64,000 bases of DNA, from NCBI RefSeq assembly GCF_007558725.1, contig NZ_VLPL01000005.1, positions 248,001 through 312,000 on the forward strand. Direction: 5' to 3'. Below the pieces are notes generated by a model. The model worked only from the letters and a program-made list of their open reading frames with translations, did not search any database and was not told the DNA's origin. The translations under genes and the position numbers were made by a program. Positions 47,609-56,795 of this stretch are shown in pieces. The stretch comes from Fluviicola chungangensis. GTDB lineage: Bacteria; Bacteroidota; Bacteroidia; Flavobacteriales_D; Crocinitomicaceae. Every line of letters starts with the position of its first letter. The stretch's first letter is position 1.

Positions 47609-48203
47609 GTTTAATAGCTTAATAGATTGGACATCATTTACTTATGATGTGAATCTTTCAAATCCGAGGGCCCATTCGCATTTTTAAAATCACATGAAAC
47701 AAATGTAGACGAAGTAATTATACGTTTTGTTAAATGTTCAATTGTTTAGTTAAATGTCTATCAGGAGAATTTAAAGTCATTCAAATGAGAATGAACGGTA
47801 GCCAATTTTAAGATAATGATCAATTATAAATGACTTAATTATCAAATAATTGAAAAATTAAAATGGAAAATTGAAAAGCTTTTTACCTCATTTGATTCAA
47901 TGCACAAGATTAAACCTCGGAAAAAAGTCAATAGTTAAAATTTCATTTAAACTTAGATCATTATCACCATCCAGATTCGAAATATTTATTCCATCCACAG
48001 ACTTTGATCTTATTAGATGTGTAAAATGACAAAAAAATATCGGGCATATAAGAACTATTTGTTTGTCTCTTTAAAGCAAGCAGTGTAATTATTGCCACTA
48101 TGGCTGAGGCAAACGTTCCTAAAGAAGCTAATTACTTATATAACTTTCGAAATCTTTCAATCAAATTTCTTGTTTTAAATTCTTTTCAATTCTCCATTTT
48201 CAA
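47609..48203. other. 595-nt AT-rich intergenic region
   Basis: No convincing gene. The only start-to-stop frame of note (about 48100-48242 on plus, MAEANVPKEANYLYNF...) is short and low-complexity. A short minus-strand frame around 47980-48110 (ending near ESGW*) has no recognisable family. The segment is bracketed by an inverted repeat, 47848-47879 and 48182-48205. Confidence 0.5.
47700..47707 (-). promoter_or_regulatory. -7 promoter box (TACATTTG) of the metalloprotease gene
   Basis: Exact TAnnTTTG match on the minus strand; 5' leader of about 85 nt to ATG 47608. Confidence 0.4.
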
Positions 48204-48205
48204 TT
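47848..48205. repeat. Inverted-repeat-bounded AT-rich segment (possible decayed small element)
   Basis: The left end contains AAAATGGAAAATTGAAAAG; the right end read on the minus strand is AATTGAAAATGGAGAATTGAAAAG. Their inner 19-20 nt match with one difference, about 300 nt apart. The right copy overlaps the stop codon of the membrane-protein gene (48204-48206). Low sequence complexity weakens the case; no target-site duplication was identified. Confidence 0.35.
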
Positions 48206-48728
48206 ACTTATTCATCCACTTCAAATTCAAGCTGTAGAGGAAAATAAACAACCCTGAAATGATCAGGTTCATAATCACGGAAGCCATTGGAACCATGTGA
48301 GACGGAACGATCAGAAAAGTCCCCCCCACACTCAACAAGTTATAAATGATGTACAAATGGAAACCCAATTTCTTCCCCCTGAACATCAACAAAACTCCTG
48401 CAAAACCGGTAAGCATTGTCAGGGTATTAATTCCTAAAACCGACCAATACCGATGTTGCTGATATACTGTTAGCTCTGCCCCCTGCTCCAACATGTCCGC
48501 AATGGTTGTTAACTGCTTGTCCCGCATTTCACTTGCCATTTGGACAATTTGGTTATAAGCTGCATCAATTTCATCCGGTGTAGGTTGTCCACTTATGAGA
48601 GAAAACAAAGCGCCCAGTAATCCAAAACCAACTACAACGAAACTTAAAATGCACAATACCGTTAATAAAACCGGTCTTTTGCGTCTTTGTTCTTCTTGTT
48701 GCTCCATATCTGTATATCCTTCACTCAT
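48204..48728 (-). CDS. Hypothetical four-helix membrane protein
   Basis: 174 residues. After an acidic/basic N-terminus (MEQQEEQRRKRP) there are four hydrophobic segments: LLTVLCILSFVVVGFGLLGALFSLIS, GINTLTMLTGFAGVLLMF, LYIIYNLLSVGGTFLIV and VIMNLIISGLFIFLYSL. A periplasmic or cytoplasmic loop between helices 1 and 2 carries PTPDEIDAAYNQIVQMASEM. This plan is common among uncharacterised Bacteroidota membrane proteins. Its ATG overlaps the hutH stop by 4 nt (ATGA), so it is translationally coupled to hutH as the last gene of the hisS operon. Confidence 0.75.
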   Translation of the reverse strand: MSEGYTDMEQQEEQRRKRPVLLTVLCILSFVVVGFGLLGALFSLISGQPTPDEIDAAYNQIVQMASEMRDKQLTTIADMLEQGAELTVYQQHRYWSVLGINTLTMLTGFAGVLLMFRGKKLGFHLYIIYNLLSVGGTFLIVPSHMVPMASVIMNLIISGLFIFLYSLNLKWMNK

Positions 48729-50209
48729 ATTCCGTTTTTTACAAATTCTTTACTCGTTTGCATCAATGGATGCATATATCCGTCCTCTTTTACAAAAGGA
48801 ACTTTTCCTCTAAAGTTAGCAAATATCTCTTCCTGCCGTTTACCGGAAGTTGCCGGTCTTCGGAATTCCAATGACTGACAGGCATGCAAAAGCTCTATTC
48901 CCTGGATCGAATAGCAATTGTCGATCACACGGAACAATTTCGTAGCCGCATTGGCGCCCATAGAAACATGATCTTCCTGTCCGTTACTGGAATCAATGGT
49001 ATCGACGCTGGCCGGGGTGCACAACTGCTTGTTCTGGCTTACAATGGATGCACAGGTATACTGCGTGATCATGAACCCGGAATTCAATCCTGGTTTTGCA
49101 ACCAAAAATGCTGGTAAATTGCGTGTGCCGGAAATCGATTTGTAAATTCTGCGTTCGCTGATACTTCCCATTTCTGCCAAAGCAATTGCCAGGAAGTCCA
49201 TTGCCAAGGCAAGCGGCTGTCCGTGGAAATTTCCCGCTGAAACCACAATATCGTCATCCGGGAAAACAGTTGGATTATCTGTAACGGCATTAATCTCACG
49301 TTCTATGATCGTTGCACAGTGTTCAATCGTATCGTAAGAAGCTCCATGTACCTGTGGAATGCAACGGAACGAATACGGATCCTGAACGTGTGCTTTTTCG
49401 CGATTTGCCAATTCACTGTCAGCCAGTAAGTTTCTGAAAATTTCAGCCGTTTTGATTTGCCCGACCTGGTTGCGGATTTCATTCACCTGTACTCCGAAAG
49501 GTTCTCTGCGCCCATCGTATCCATCCAATGAAATAGCTGCAATCTCGTTGAACTGCTTCCATAATTTACGTGCGTGGGAAATGGCGTAAGAAGCATATCC
49601 CGACATGAACTGTGTTCCGTTCAACAAAGCCAATCCTTCTTTCGATCTCAAAACAATCGGCTGTAGACCGAAACGTTCATTGATTTCTTGCGAGGAGTAT
49701 TCTTTTCCTTCGAATAATACGGTTCCTTCCCCCAAAAGCGGCAACACCAAATGTGCTAAAGGAGCCAAATCTCCGGATGCTCCTAAACTCCCCTGCTGGA
49801 AAACAACCGGATGAATGTGATTGTTGTAAAAGAAAACCAAACGCTCTACTGTTTCCAATTGCACTCCCGAAGCTCCGTGAGAAAGCCCCATCACTTTCAG
49901 AATCAGTAATCTTCTGACAATTTCTTCCGGAACACGCTCGCCCATTCCGCAAGCGTGTGAAAGCACCAAATTCCGTTGCAACTGTTCCAGATCTTCAGTG
50001 GAAATTGCCGTGTCACACAAACTTCCGAAACCGGTGTTTACGCCATAGATCAACCGATCGCTTTTGGCCACCTTTTCATCCAGGTAAGTACGACATTTTA
50101 TAATTCCGGCTTTCGCATCTTCACTAATGGAAATTTTTGCGTTTGATGCTAGTATTTCATCGAGTTTCTCCAAAGAAACCCATTGATTATCTATGATAAA
50201 ATGGTCCAT
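48725..50209 (-). CDS. hutH: Histidine ammonia-lyase
   Basis: 494 residues, the usual HAL length. The MIO prosthetic group forms from Ala144-Ser145-Gly146 in GSLGASGDLAPLAHL; YGVNTGFG (Tyr active-site loop) and the C-terminal QEDHVSMG motif are also present. It converts L-histidine to urocanate and ammonia, the first step of histidine degradation. No hutU, hutI or hutG genes are nearby. It begins 6 nt after the hisS stop and overlaps the following membrane-protein gene, so it is expressed with histidyl-tRNA synthetase. An aromatic ammonia-lyase activity cannot be fully excluded from sequence alone, but the block set fits HAL. Confidence 0.92.
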   Translation of the reverse strand: MDHFIIDNQWVSLEKLDEILASNAKISISEDAKAGIIKCRTYLDEKVAKSDRLIYGVNTGFGSLCDTAISTEDLEQLQRNLVLSHACGMGERVPEEIVRRLLILKVMGLSHGASGVQLETVERLVFFYNNHIHPVVFQQGSLGASGDLAPLAHLVLPLLGEGTVLFEGKEYSSQEINERFGLQPIVLRSKEGLALLNGTQFMSGYASYAISHARKLWKQFNEIAAISLDGYDGRREPFGVQVNEIRNQVGQIKTAEIFRNLLADSELANREKAHVQDPYSFRCIPQVHGASYDTIEHCATIIEREINAVTDNPTVFPDDDIVVSAGNFHGQPLALAMDFLAIALAEMGSISERRIYKSISGTRNLPAFLVAKPGLNSGFMITQYTCASIVSQNKQLCTPASVDTIDSSNGQEDHVSMGANAATKLFRVIDNCYSIQGIELLHACQSLEFRRPATSGKRQEEIFANFRGKVPFVKEDGYMHPLMQTSKEFVKNGI

Positions 50210-50215
50210 TTTCGT

Positions 50216-51586
50216 TTAAGCTTTAAAATAGTGAAGCAATTCTGTTTCCGTCATTGCCTGCTGTTCTCCCGATTCCATGTTCTTGATCTGCAGCTGGCCT
50301 TTGTTCAGCTCGTCTTCACCGATCAGCGCCACAAATTTCACTTTGCGGTTATCTGCATATTTGAATTGCTTCTGCATCTTGGCTGCACTCGGATATACTT
50401 CACAATCTACCCCATTCTGTCGCAGTTTCTTCGTCAGTTTCATGCAGTATGCAGCTTCTTTGTCTCCAAAATTGGCAAACAACAGGGTCAAACCGGCATT
50501 CGTATCTTCCGGGTATAAGTTCAATTCGTTCAATACATCGTAAATGCGGTCTGCCCCGAAAGAGATTCCCACTCCCGAAAGTCCGGAAAGCCCGAATAAA
50601 CCGGTCAGGTCATCGTAACGTCCGCCACCGCAGATCGACCCCATTTTTACGTCGTTTACCTTCACTTCGAAAATGGCTCCGGTATAATAGTTCAATCCGC
50701 GCGCCAGGGTCACGTCGAATACTACTTCTGCACGCTCCAGACCCAATTCTTTCGTTTGGTTCAAGACAAATTCCAGTTCTTCGATTCCTTTCAACCCGAT
50801 TTCCGAGTCTTTCAAAAAGGATTTCATTTGGTCCAAACGGGCCTCGTTACTTCCCGAAATTTTAAACAAAGGCGAAATAATTTCAATGGCTTTGTCGGAA
50901 ACTCCTTTTTCCTTCAATTCCTTCACCACCCCTTCTTCCCCAATCTTGTCCAGCTTATCGATTGCTATCGTTATATCGATCAATTTTTCACTTTCTCCCG
51001 AAACTTCTGCAATCCCCGAAAGGATCTTGCGGTTGTTGATTAGAATGGTAAATCCGGGAATTTGAAGCTTGGTCAACACCTGGTCGAAGATCTGCACGAA
51101 ATCCACTTCGTACAACAAAGAATCCGAACCAACTACATCGGCATCGCACTGGTAAAATTCCTGGTAACGGCCGTGTTGCGGACGATCTGCTCTCCAAACC
51201 GGTTGGATCTGGTATCGTTTAAAAGGAAAAGACAACTCATTCTGGTGCTGTACCACAAAACGCGCAAAAGGAACGGTCAAATCGTAGCGCAAGGCTTTTT
51301 CAGCCAATGAATTTGCAAAACGGGCCAAATTTTCAGATTGTAAGGCTTCTAAATCTGCCTTTTTCATCTTTTCTCCCGAATTCAAAATGCGGAATATCAA
51401 ACGATCTCCTTCTTCGCCATATTTCCCCAATAAGGTGGTGGACAATTCAAAAGAAGGTGTTTCGATCGGTGCAAATCCGTAATTCTTGAATACAGACTTG
51501 ATCGTATCGAAAATATACGTACGGCGCGCCACCTCATCGGGTAGAAAATCTCTTGTTCCTTTTGGAATTGCCGGTTTTTGAGCCAT
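50216..51586 (-). CDS. hisS: Histidyl-tRNA synthetase
   Basis: 456 residues from ATG 51586 ([16 protein letters not shown], the family N-terminus); the longer frame from 51685 would include a terminator hairpin. Class II core motifs: motif 2 in [20 protein letters not shown], the histidine-A loop region [14 protein letters not shown], and motif 3 in [21 protein letters not shown] is also conserved. The C-terminal anticodon-binding domain ends the protein. A TACCTTTG box ends 17 nt upstream. First gene of the hisS-hutH-membrane protein operon. Confidence 0.96.
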   Translation of the reverse strand: MAQKPAIPKGTRDFLPDEVARRTYIFDTIKSVFKNYGFAPIETPSFELSTTLLGKYGEEGDRLIFRILNSGEKMKKADLEALQSENLARFANSLAEKALRYDLTVPFARFVVQHQNELSFPFKRYQIQPVWRADRPQHGRYQEFYQCDADVVGSDSLLYEVDFVQIFDQVLTKLQIPGFTILINNRKILSGIAEVSGESEKLIDITIAIDKLDKIGEEGVVKELKEKGVSDKAIEIISPLFKISGSNEARLDQMKSFLKDSEIGLKGIEELEFVLNQTKELGLERAEVVFDVTLARGLNYYTGAIFEVKVNDVKMGSICGGGRYDDLTGLFGLSGLSGVGISFGADRIYDVLNELNLYPEDTNAGLTLLFANFGDKEAAYCMKLTKKLRQNGVDCEVYPSAAKMQKQFKYADNRKVKFVALIGEDELNKGQLQIKNMESGEQQAMTETELLHYFKA

Positions 51587-51603
51587 TGTAAATTTATTTG
51601 CGG

Positions 51604-51611
51604 CAAAGGTA
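51604..51611 (-). promoter_or_regulatory. -7 promoter box (TACCTTTG) of the hisS operon
   Basis: Exact TAnnTTTG match on the minus strand, ending 17 nt before ATG 51586, the same spacing as at the DPP-IV gene. Confidence 0.55.
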
Positions 51612-51638
51612 ATTTTTTCTGGCGAAAACGGGATATAA

Positions 51639-51674
51639 AACAGTAGGCGTGCGATTAATCGCACACCTACTGTT
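51639..51674 (-). terminator. Terminator of the haem operon
   Basis: 36-nt near-perfect inverted repeat (AACAGTAGG ... CCTACTGTT outer arms, GTGCGATT / AATCGCAC inner arms, one mismatched pair), followed on the minus strand by TTATATCCCG. It lies 65 nt after the last haem-operon stop and just upstream of the hisS promoter. Confidence 0.75.
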
Positions 51675-51739
51675 CGGTCAGTCACCTTTCAAATATGTGA
51701 ACGTAAATATAGACAGGTGACTAACCGGAGCTAAAAAAA

Positions 51740-52699
51740 TCAAGGGATCAATTCCTGCAATTCGAATTTCGGGGCGCCTTTTATTCCATTTGCATCGTAA
51801 TAATCCACGAAACGCATTTTATAATAACGGCCTGAAACAGTTTTCACGATAAAGGTTCGGTTGCTGTTTACGACATAAATCCCGTTATCAAAATCGTAGG
51901 TTTTCCAGTCGTAACCGATTACGTTGATGCGATCTTCAAAAGCGGATTCTGCAATATCGGAATGTTTCAGATCTGCAAACGGGATCGTTACTTCCTGTAC
52001 CTTCACTCCGTAGCGATTGGATAAAACCCCAACCACTGAATACGGAGTATGACTGTCAAACACATGACAATAAGCTGTGAAAATCAGGTCCCACGTTTCC
52101 TTATTGGGTTCGATATCCACCAAAGAACCACTTCCGGTCATGGAAAAATAGGTGAATCCGGCGATGGTCGATTTCGGAATGGTAAAAGTTTGAATGACTG
52201 AACTGTTCAAATCTGCAAATTGGATTTGATATTCAGCAGAAGTGACCGAAACAACTTTCAGTTTTTTCTTACCCAAACTTCCGCCGGTAAGTGCTGTTCC
52301 CAAATCAATTGCATACACTTTTCCCAAACTCTGCCAATCACCGATTGCTGTGGAATCCAGGTTTCCGGTATGAAAATCCCAGTGATAAGTCAAACCGGCA
52401 TCAGACGTTAAAGCTGTGATATCTGTTTCGTTGGAAAGTGCCGCTGCCATGATCCGTGATTCGTTCAGTAAAATGTGAAAACCATTCTCTCCTGCTTCAA
52501 AAGCCAGGTCCCAAACCTCCCGGTTATTTTGCCGGATAATGGAACTCGTTTCCAGGTCATAATAAATCTGGTTGGCATAATTCCCTCCCAATTCAACCTG
52601 GCTGGATGTAGCTCCGTAAACAGGTTTATCCACCGGGATTTCCTTTTTAAAACATCCGCTTAAAAGTGGGATCAATGCGATTAAAAGCGCTTTTTTCAT
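51740..52699 (-). CDS. HmuY-like haem-binding lipoprotein
   Basis: 319 residues. Lipoprotein signal MKKALLIALIPLLSGC with Cys16 followed by FKKE. The body has two copies of the HmuY-like motif pattern: QIYYDLETSSIIRQNNREVWDL and WDLIFTAYCHVFDSHTPYSVVG, plus VIGYDWKTYD near the C-terminus. HmuY of Porphyromonas gingivalis is a surface haemophore that hands haem to the TonB receptor HmuR; in that order here the receptor gene precedes it with a 4-nt overlap. Haem ligands cannot be assigned with certainty. It has a T9SS paralogue at the head of the same operon (58775-60019), which shares IGYDWKTY. Last gene of the operon. Confidence 0.85.
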   Translation of the reverse strand: MKKALLIALIPLLSGCFKKEIPVDKPVYGATSSQVELGGNYANQIYYDLETSSIIRQNNREVWDLAFEAGENGFHILLNESRIMAAALSNETDITALTSDAGLTYHWDFHTGNLDSTAIGDWQSLGKVYAIDLGTALTGGSLGKKKLKVVSVTSAEYQIQFADLNSSVIQTFTIPKSTIAGFTYFSMTGSGSLVDIEPNKETWDLIFTAYCHVFDSHTPYSVVGVLSNRYGVKVQEVTIPFADLKHSDIAESAFEDRINVIGYDWKTYDFDNGIYVVNSNRTFIVKTVSGRYYKMRFVDYYDANGIKGAPKFELQELIP

Positions 52700-54939
52700 T
52701 GTTTTGATTTGATCAGGTATGTCATATTCAAATAGAAACTTCTTCCCCAGGCGATCGGAGCGGTTCCTGCATTTGAACCGTGTGCGCCACCGGATGTACC
52801 GCTTCCTGAGTTAATATTGGTTACATCCAACAGGTTTTTGCCTCCCAAAGAAACACTCAGCGTTTTCTTCAGGAACCAGTGCTGCACCTGCAAATCCAAC
52901 AAGCTGTAATCGGAAATGAAAGATTGCGTGATGAAAGCGTCTTCATTGACAAAGTAAGCCACCACTTTACCGGTGTACTTGTAAAACGCGCTGAATTTGG
53001 TTGTTCCGTTCTTTAGTTGGTACGATACGGTTGAAACCAATTCCGGAGAATAAGCATACCGGTTGTTCGAATAATTGGAAGCTGTGCCGATGTAATTGAA
53101 CCCTGCACTCACGCTCCATTGCTTTTGCCCTATTTTCACAGATGACTGAATTCCGCGTGCATGGAACCGATCGATGTTGAAATAACTGTAGTTCACTCCA
53201 TCGGCAGATTGTGACAAACTGATGCGATTGTGAATGTCCTGGTAATACCCCGACAATTCAAATCCGGACTGGAATTTCTTTGGTTCCCAGTTGAAGTTAT
53301 ACCAGCCCTGAACGTGATTTGAGATTTCCGGTTTCAGATCCGGATTCCCATGAATATTGTGATTGATATCTACAAATTCCATGTATAACTCTTTAATAGA
53401 AGGCGAACGGAATCCGGAAGCGATACTTCCGCGTAAAAGGTGTTTCTTCTTCCCGATTTTTACATTCAAAGCCGGCACAAATGCTTCCTTGTATAAGGAA
53501 TTGTACGTAATACGCAATCCGGGTTTGAGGTTTAGCCAATTCCAGGGTGACCAATTAAAGGTTCCGAACAGGGCATAATCCCCTATTTCTTTTCGTTTAT
53601 TTTCAATGCGATTCCCAAAACCGGTTTCGTAATTGATATCATACCCGACTTCGTAATTGAATTTACGGTCAAAATTATTGCGTGTAAGCGTAACACGGTT
53701 AAAATATAAAACGAAGCGCGAAGTATCCTGTTCCGTATTCGCCAACAATTTCCGGTCAAGTGTAGTTAGATCCGATAAGTAAGAATTCTTGATACGTTTG
53801 TAATTGGAATAATTCAATTGAATGTCCAGTTTCAAGTCTTTTTTCAACCAGCTGATCACTTCCAACCCTGCATTCTGACGATGGGTAACATATTCGTCAT
53901 CAAAAGCAGAAATCTGATAAGGTGCTCTCGGGTAACCGCGGTTCACGATTTTCTCGCGGAACAAATCCAATGACGGGATGAGTTCCGCTTTTTTGAATTT
54001 GTATCCGTATTTTAATCCTCCCAAATACTGTTCTTTCATTTTCCATTGCTGGAAACGCCCGGAATCTGCCAGTTCTTTTTTCGGAAATTCGATCCATTTG
54101 TCTCCGGGAGTCCAGCCGTCAAAAAAGTTACGTGCACCATAGGCCGAAATCGAATGGTTTTTAATCCGCGAAGTCACTCCCAGGTTCAGGTTGTAGTTTC
54201 CAACCGTTTCGTAAAAAGCTCCCAGGTTTATGTCGTAGCCTTTATTCTTCGGCTTTTTTGTAATCAAATTAATGGTACCGGCCATGGCGTTGCTTCCGTA
54301 GTTGGTACTAAGCGGTCCCTCAACAATTTCCACTCGTTCAATATTTCCCAAATTGATCTGGCTCAGGTCAATGTTTCCGTTTTGACGGCCGATAACCGGA
54401 ACTCCGTCTATCAATATTTTTACACCTTCTCCGCCGATTCCAAGCAGGGACATCCCGCTTCCAAGAATTTGGTCTTGGCTGATGCGGATATTGAGTTCAT
54501 TTTGCAACAAGTCGCGTAAATTAACGGCTCCTTTTGCTTCAATAGTAGCACGATCAATCAGTTTTACTTTGTTTGTGGACCCTGACACTGATCCTGCGCC
54601 CAATTGACCGGTAATCACTACTTCACCGATATCCCTGGTGTTTGTTTTTAAGTACACGAGGTGCCTTCCTTTTGAAATGGTATCTATTTGCTGATGAAAA
54701 CCGTCTGTGCTGACTTTTATGATCAATTTCCCAGCAGAAAAAAGTCCATGCGGAACGAGTAACATTCCTTGTTCATTGGTTTGGACAAACTTTATTTTCT
54801 TCGCATCCACATCCTGGATCGCGACTTGTGCAAAAGACACAGCTGTTCCCGCCTCATCCTTAATATACAAGGTATCCTGAGCGGCAGCCACACCACTCAG
54901 GACGCTCATCAAAAGTAGTACATATGTTTTCCGGTTCAT
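52696..54939 (-). CDS. TonB-dependent haem receptor (HmuR-like)
   Basis: 747 residues. Signal peptide (YVLLLMSVLSGVAAA), a short carboxypeptidase-regulatory-like region, a plug (GIGGEGVKILIDGVPVIGRQ, near 165-185) and a barrel. Between residues ~510 and ~540 lies GFRSPSIKELYMEFVDINHN followed by HGNPDLKPE, matching the FRAP and NPNL boxes of haem receptors, with His residues between them where the invariant haem-ligating His occurs. This supports haem or haemoprotein transport rather than siderophore uptake. Overlaps the HmuY-like lipoprotein gene downstream by 4 nt; 3 nt after the HmuS-like stop. Confidence 0.9.
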   Translation of the reverse strand: MNRKTYVLLLMSVLSGVAAAQDTLYIKDEAGTAVSFAQVAIQDVDAKKIKFVQTNEQGMLLVPHGLFSAGKLIIKVSTDGFHQQIDTISKGRHLVYLKTNTRDIGEVVITGQLGAGSVSGSTNKVKLIDRATIEAKGAVNLRDLLQNELNIRISQDQILGSGMSLLGIGGEGVKILIDGVPVIGRQNGNIDLSQINLGNIERVEIVEGPLSTNYGSNAMAGTINLITKKPKNKGYDINLGAFYETVGNYNLNLGVTSRIKNHSISAYGARNFFDGWTPGDKWIEFPKKELADSGRFQQWKMKEQYLGGLKYGYKFKKAELIPSLDLFREKIVNRGYPRAPYQISAFDDEYVTHRQNAGLEVISWLKKDLKLDIQLNYSNYKRIKNSYLSDLTTLDRKLLANTEQDTSRFVLYFNRVTLTRNNFDRKFNYEVGYDINYETGFGNRIENKRKEIGDYALFGTFNWSPWNWLNLKPGLRITYNSLYKEAFVPALNVKIGKKKHLLRGSIASGFRSPSIKELYMEFVDINHNIHGNPDLKPEISNHVQGWYNFNWEPKKFQSGFELSGYYQDIHNRISLSQSADGVNYSYFNIDRFHARGIQSSVKIGQKQWSVSAGFNYIGTASNYSNNRYAYSPELVSTVSYQLKNGTTKFSAFYKYTGKVVAYFVNEDAFITQSFISDYSLLDLQVQHWFLKKTLSVSLGGKNLLDVTNINSGSGTSGGAHGSNAGTAPIAWGRSFYLNMTYLIKSKQ

Positions 54940-54942
54940 GAT

Positions 54943-55974
54943 TTACAAAGCTGCGATCAATTTTCTCCACGATTCCAATTCAGGAACTCCGGGCTTACGT
55001 GCCCCGAAAAGGGTACATACCAGTTCTTTCTTCGTATTGAACAACTCCAGTGAAGTCACCATTCCGTCTTCTGTTGGTTTGCGTACAATCCAGGATTCCG
55101 TAATCGCATCCTCTTTTGCATGCAGATTGAACATCGGATCCAGCACATTGATCCACGGACCGTGTTCCACGATGTTTTTCACTTCACCTGTATGAATTTG
55201 GATCATACCTGCATTTCCAACAAACACCATGATCGAAACCTGATCCTTAGCAGCCGCTTCCAACGCTCTTCGCAATGCTTTGTTATCGGTTTTTTTCGCA
55301 TAATTCTCATCCGGGGCCAAACGCAAAGCCTGTGTTCTTGTCAATTTGTGTTTTCTCAACAAACCGAAGAATTCATGCGTGTCTTTCAGATTAATCCATT
55401 GTTCACGGAATGCTTTCACGTCAATTTCACTATCCGGTAATTCAGGAGATTCCAATGGCAATAAAGCTCCAATCTCCAATTCAGATGACTGATTTTCGTC
55501 TTTGTATTTCGCAACCAAAGCTTCATATGCTTCCATGTTGCTTTTGGGTTCCATGTAAATCTTGTGTGTTGCAACACCATCGTTAGTGAAGAACTGCAAG
55601 CTGTGACGTGGTTTGTCCTCTCCTTCCGTTACTGCAAATGCATATGCCCAGGAATTTGGGAAAATGCGTAAATCGATATCTTTTCCAACAAAAAGGGATG
55701 CATGCGGAGTAGTACTGAAGTTCTCGTAAACTCCTTTACGCTCATGGACCACATCGTCATTTCTGGTTAAAGCCATTACGAAACCAAGTGATTCGATCTC
55801 ACCCAAGATTGCTGTAAATTCCGGGCGTAAACGAACCGCAGCAGTTCCAACACTCAATGCGACCAATTCCGCTTCTGAAGCATTCAATCGCTTCGCGTAT
55901 TCTCTGATTCTCAATTTAGGTTCGCTTTCCTTTAAATGTGTGAAAGCTTCTTTTAGTGACAACGTTGTTTCCAT
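54943..55974 (-). CDS. hmuS: Haem-degrading/transport factor HmuS (ChuS/HemS family)
   Basis: 343 residues, normal for the family, which consists of two structural repeats. Conserved blocks: RIREYAKRLNASEAELVAL near the N-terminus, LGEIESLGFVMALTRNDDVVHERKGVYENF, FVGKDIDLRIFPNSWAYAF, SLQFFTNDGVATHKIYM, and in the second half VFVGNAGMIQIHTGEVKNI. Cytoplasmic; binds incoming haem and in some bacteria breaks it down. Begins 2 nt after the hmuV stop. Confidence 0.93.
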   Translation of the reverse strand: METTLSLKEAFTHLKESEPKLRIREYAKRLNASEAELVALSVGTAAVRLRPEFTAILGEIESLGFVMALTRNDDVVHERKGVYENFSTTPHASLFVGKDIDLRIFPNSWAYAFAVTEGEDKPRHSLQFFTNDGVATHKIYMEPKSNMEAYEALVAKYKDENQSSELEIGALLPLESPELPDSEIDVKAFREQWINLKDTHEFFGLLRKHKLTRTQALRLAPDENYAKKTDNKALRRALEAAAKDQVSIMVFVGNAGMIQIHTGEVKNIVEHGPWINVLDPMFNLHAKEDAITESWIVRKPTEDGMVTSLELFNTKKELVCTLFGARKPGVPELESWRKLIAAL

Positions 55975-55976
55975 CT

Positions 55977-56795
55977 TTATTTTATTAGTGTATTATCAAG
56001 TAAATTCGACGTGTAAGACAGATGTCTGTAAAAAACCTCTCCGTCGAATGATTGGATTTGTTCTAATTCGATTTGGTATGTCTGGCTTAATAATTCCGGG
56101 ATCATAACTTCATGGACAGAACCATCCCGGATGACTTTTCCTTTTTGCATCAACAGAACGCGGTCTGCATATTGGTAACATAAATTAATATCATGCATCA
56201 CTACAATCACGCTCCCATGTTTATCATCCACAAATTTGCGTGCATGCTTCAGTAATTCGATTTGGTAGCGCACATCCAGGTTGTTCAAGGGTTCATCCAG
56301 GAACAAATATTTGATTGGCTGAATTTCCCCTTCACTTTCCAATTGGAGCAAAACCCTTCCAAACTGGACCCGCTGCTTTTCCCCTCCCGAAAGGAAATTG
56401 AATTCCACGTCTAAAAGTGCCAGGAGGTTTAATTCATTTGCAATTTTCTCAATAACCGTTTTGTTAAACTGGCTTTTGATTTCCGGATAGCGGTAACGGG
56501 CCATTTCCAAGACTTCACGAACCGTAAAACTGGAGGCGATCATGCTTTCCTGGTGCATATACGCACGGTATTTTGCCAAATCGCCGGGTGCCCATTCCTT
56601 CAGCTCTTTTCCATAATAGGAAATACTTCCCGAGCCTGGTTTTAGTCCGTTCGAAAGCAATTTGACCAGGGTACTCTTCCCTGCTCCGTTCGGACCGAGA
56701 ATGACGATAAATTCTTCCCGATCAGTCGTGAAATTAACCGGATGCAGGATTTGTTTCCCTTTTACTCCAAATGCTATGTTTTTTGCTTCGATCAA
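55977..56795 (-). CDS. hmuV: Haem ABC transporter ATP-binding protein
   Basis: 272 residues. Walker A GPNGAGKST (34-42), Q-loop MHQESM, signature FLSGGEKQRVQFGR, Walker B YLFLDEPLNNLD and the switch His in VVMHDINLCYQ are intact. Belongs to the FecE/BtuD-like ATPases of iron and haem importers. Overlaps the permease stop by 4 nt (56792-56795). Confidence 0.94.
   Translation of the reverse strand: MIEAKNIAFGVKGKQILHPVNFTTDREEFIVILGPNGAGKSTLVKLLSNGLKPGSGSISYYGKELKEWAPGDLAKYRAYMHQESMIASSFTVREVLEMARYRYPEIKSQFNKTVIEKIANELNLLALLDVEFNFLSGGEKQRVQFGRVLLQLESEGEIQPIKYLFLDEPLNNLDVRYQIELLKHARKFVDDKHGSVIVVMHDINLCYQYADRVLLMQKGKVIRDGSVHEVMIPELLSQTYQIELEQIQSFDGEVFYRHLSYTSNLLDNTLIK

Noticed and set aside
48100-48242. 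Short plus-strand frame beginning MAEANVPKEANYLYNF
   Set aside because: About 45 codons, low complexity, overlapping the end of the membrane-protein gene on the other strand; no promoter box or family match.
48725-50209. Tyrosine or phenylalanine ammonia-lyase
   Set aside because: Length and blocks around the MIO site and the C-terminal QEDHVSMG motif fit histidine ammonia-lyase; the aromatic-lyase alternative is noted in the entry but not preferred.
54046-54519. 157-codon plus-strand frame inside the haem receptor gene
   Set aside because: Antisense to a confidently identified TonB receptor; composition is that of a shadow frame.
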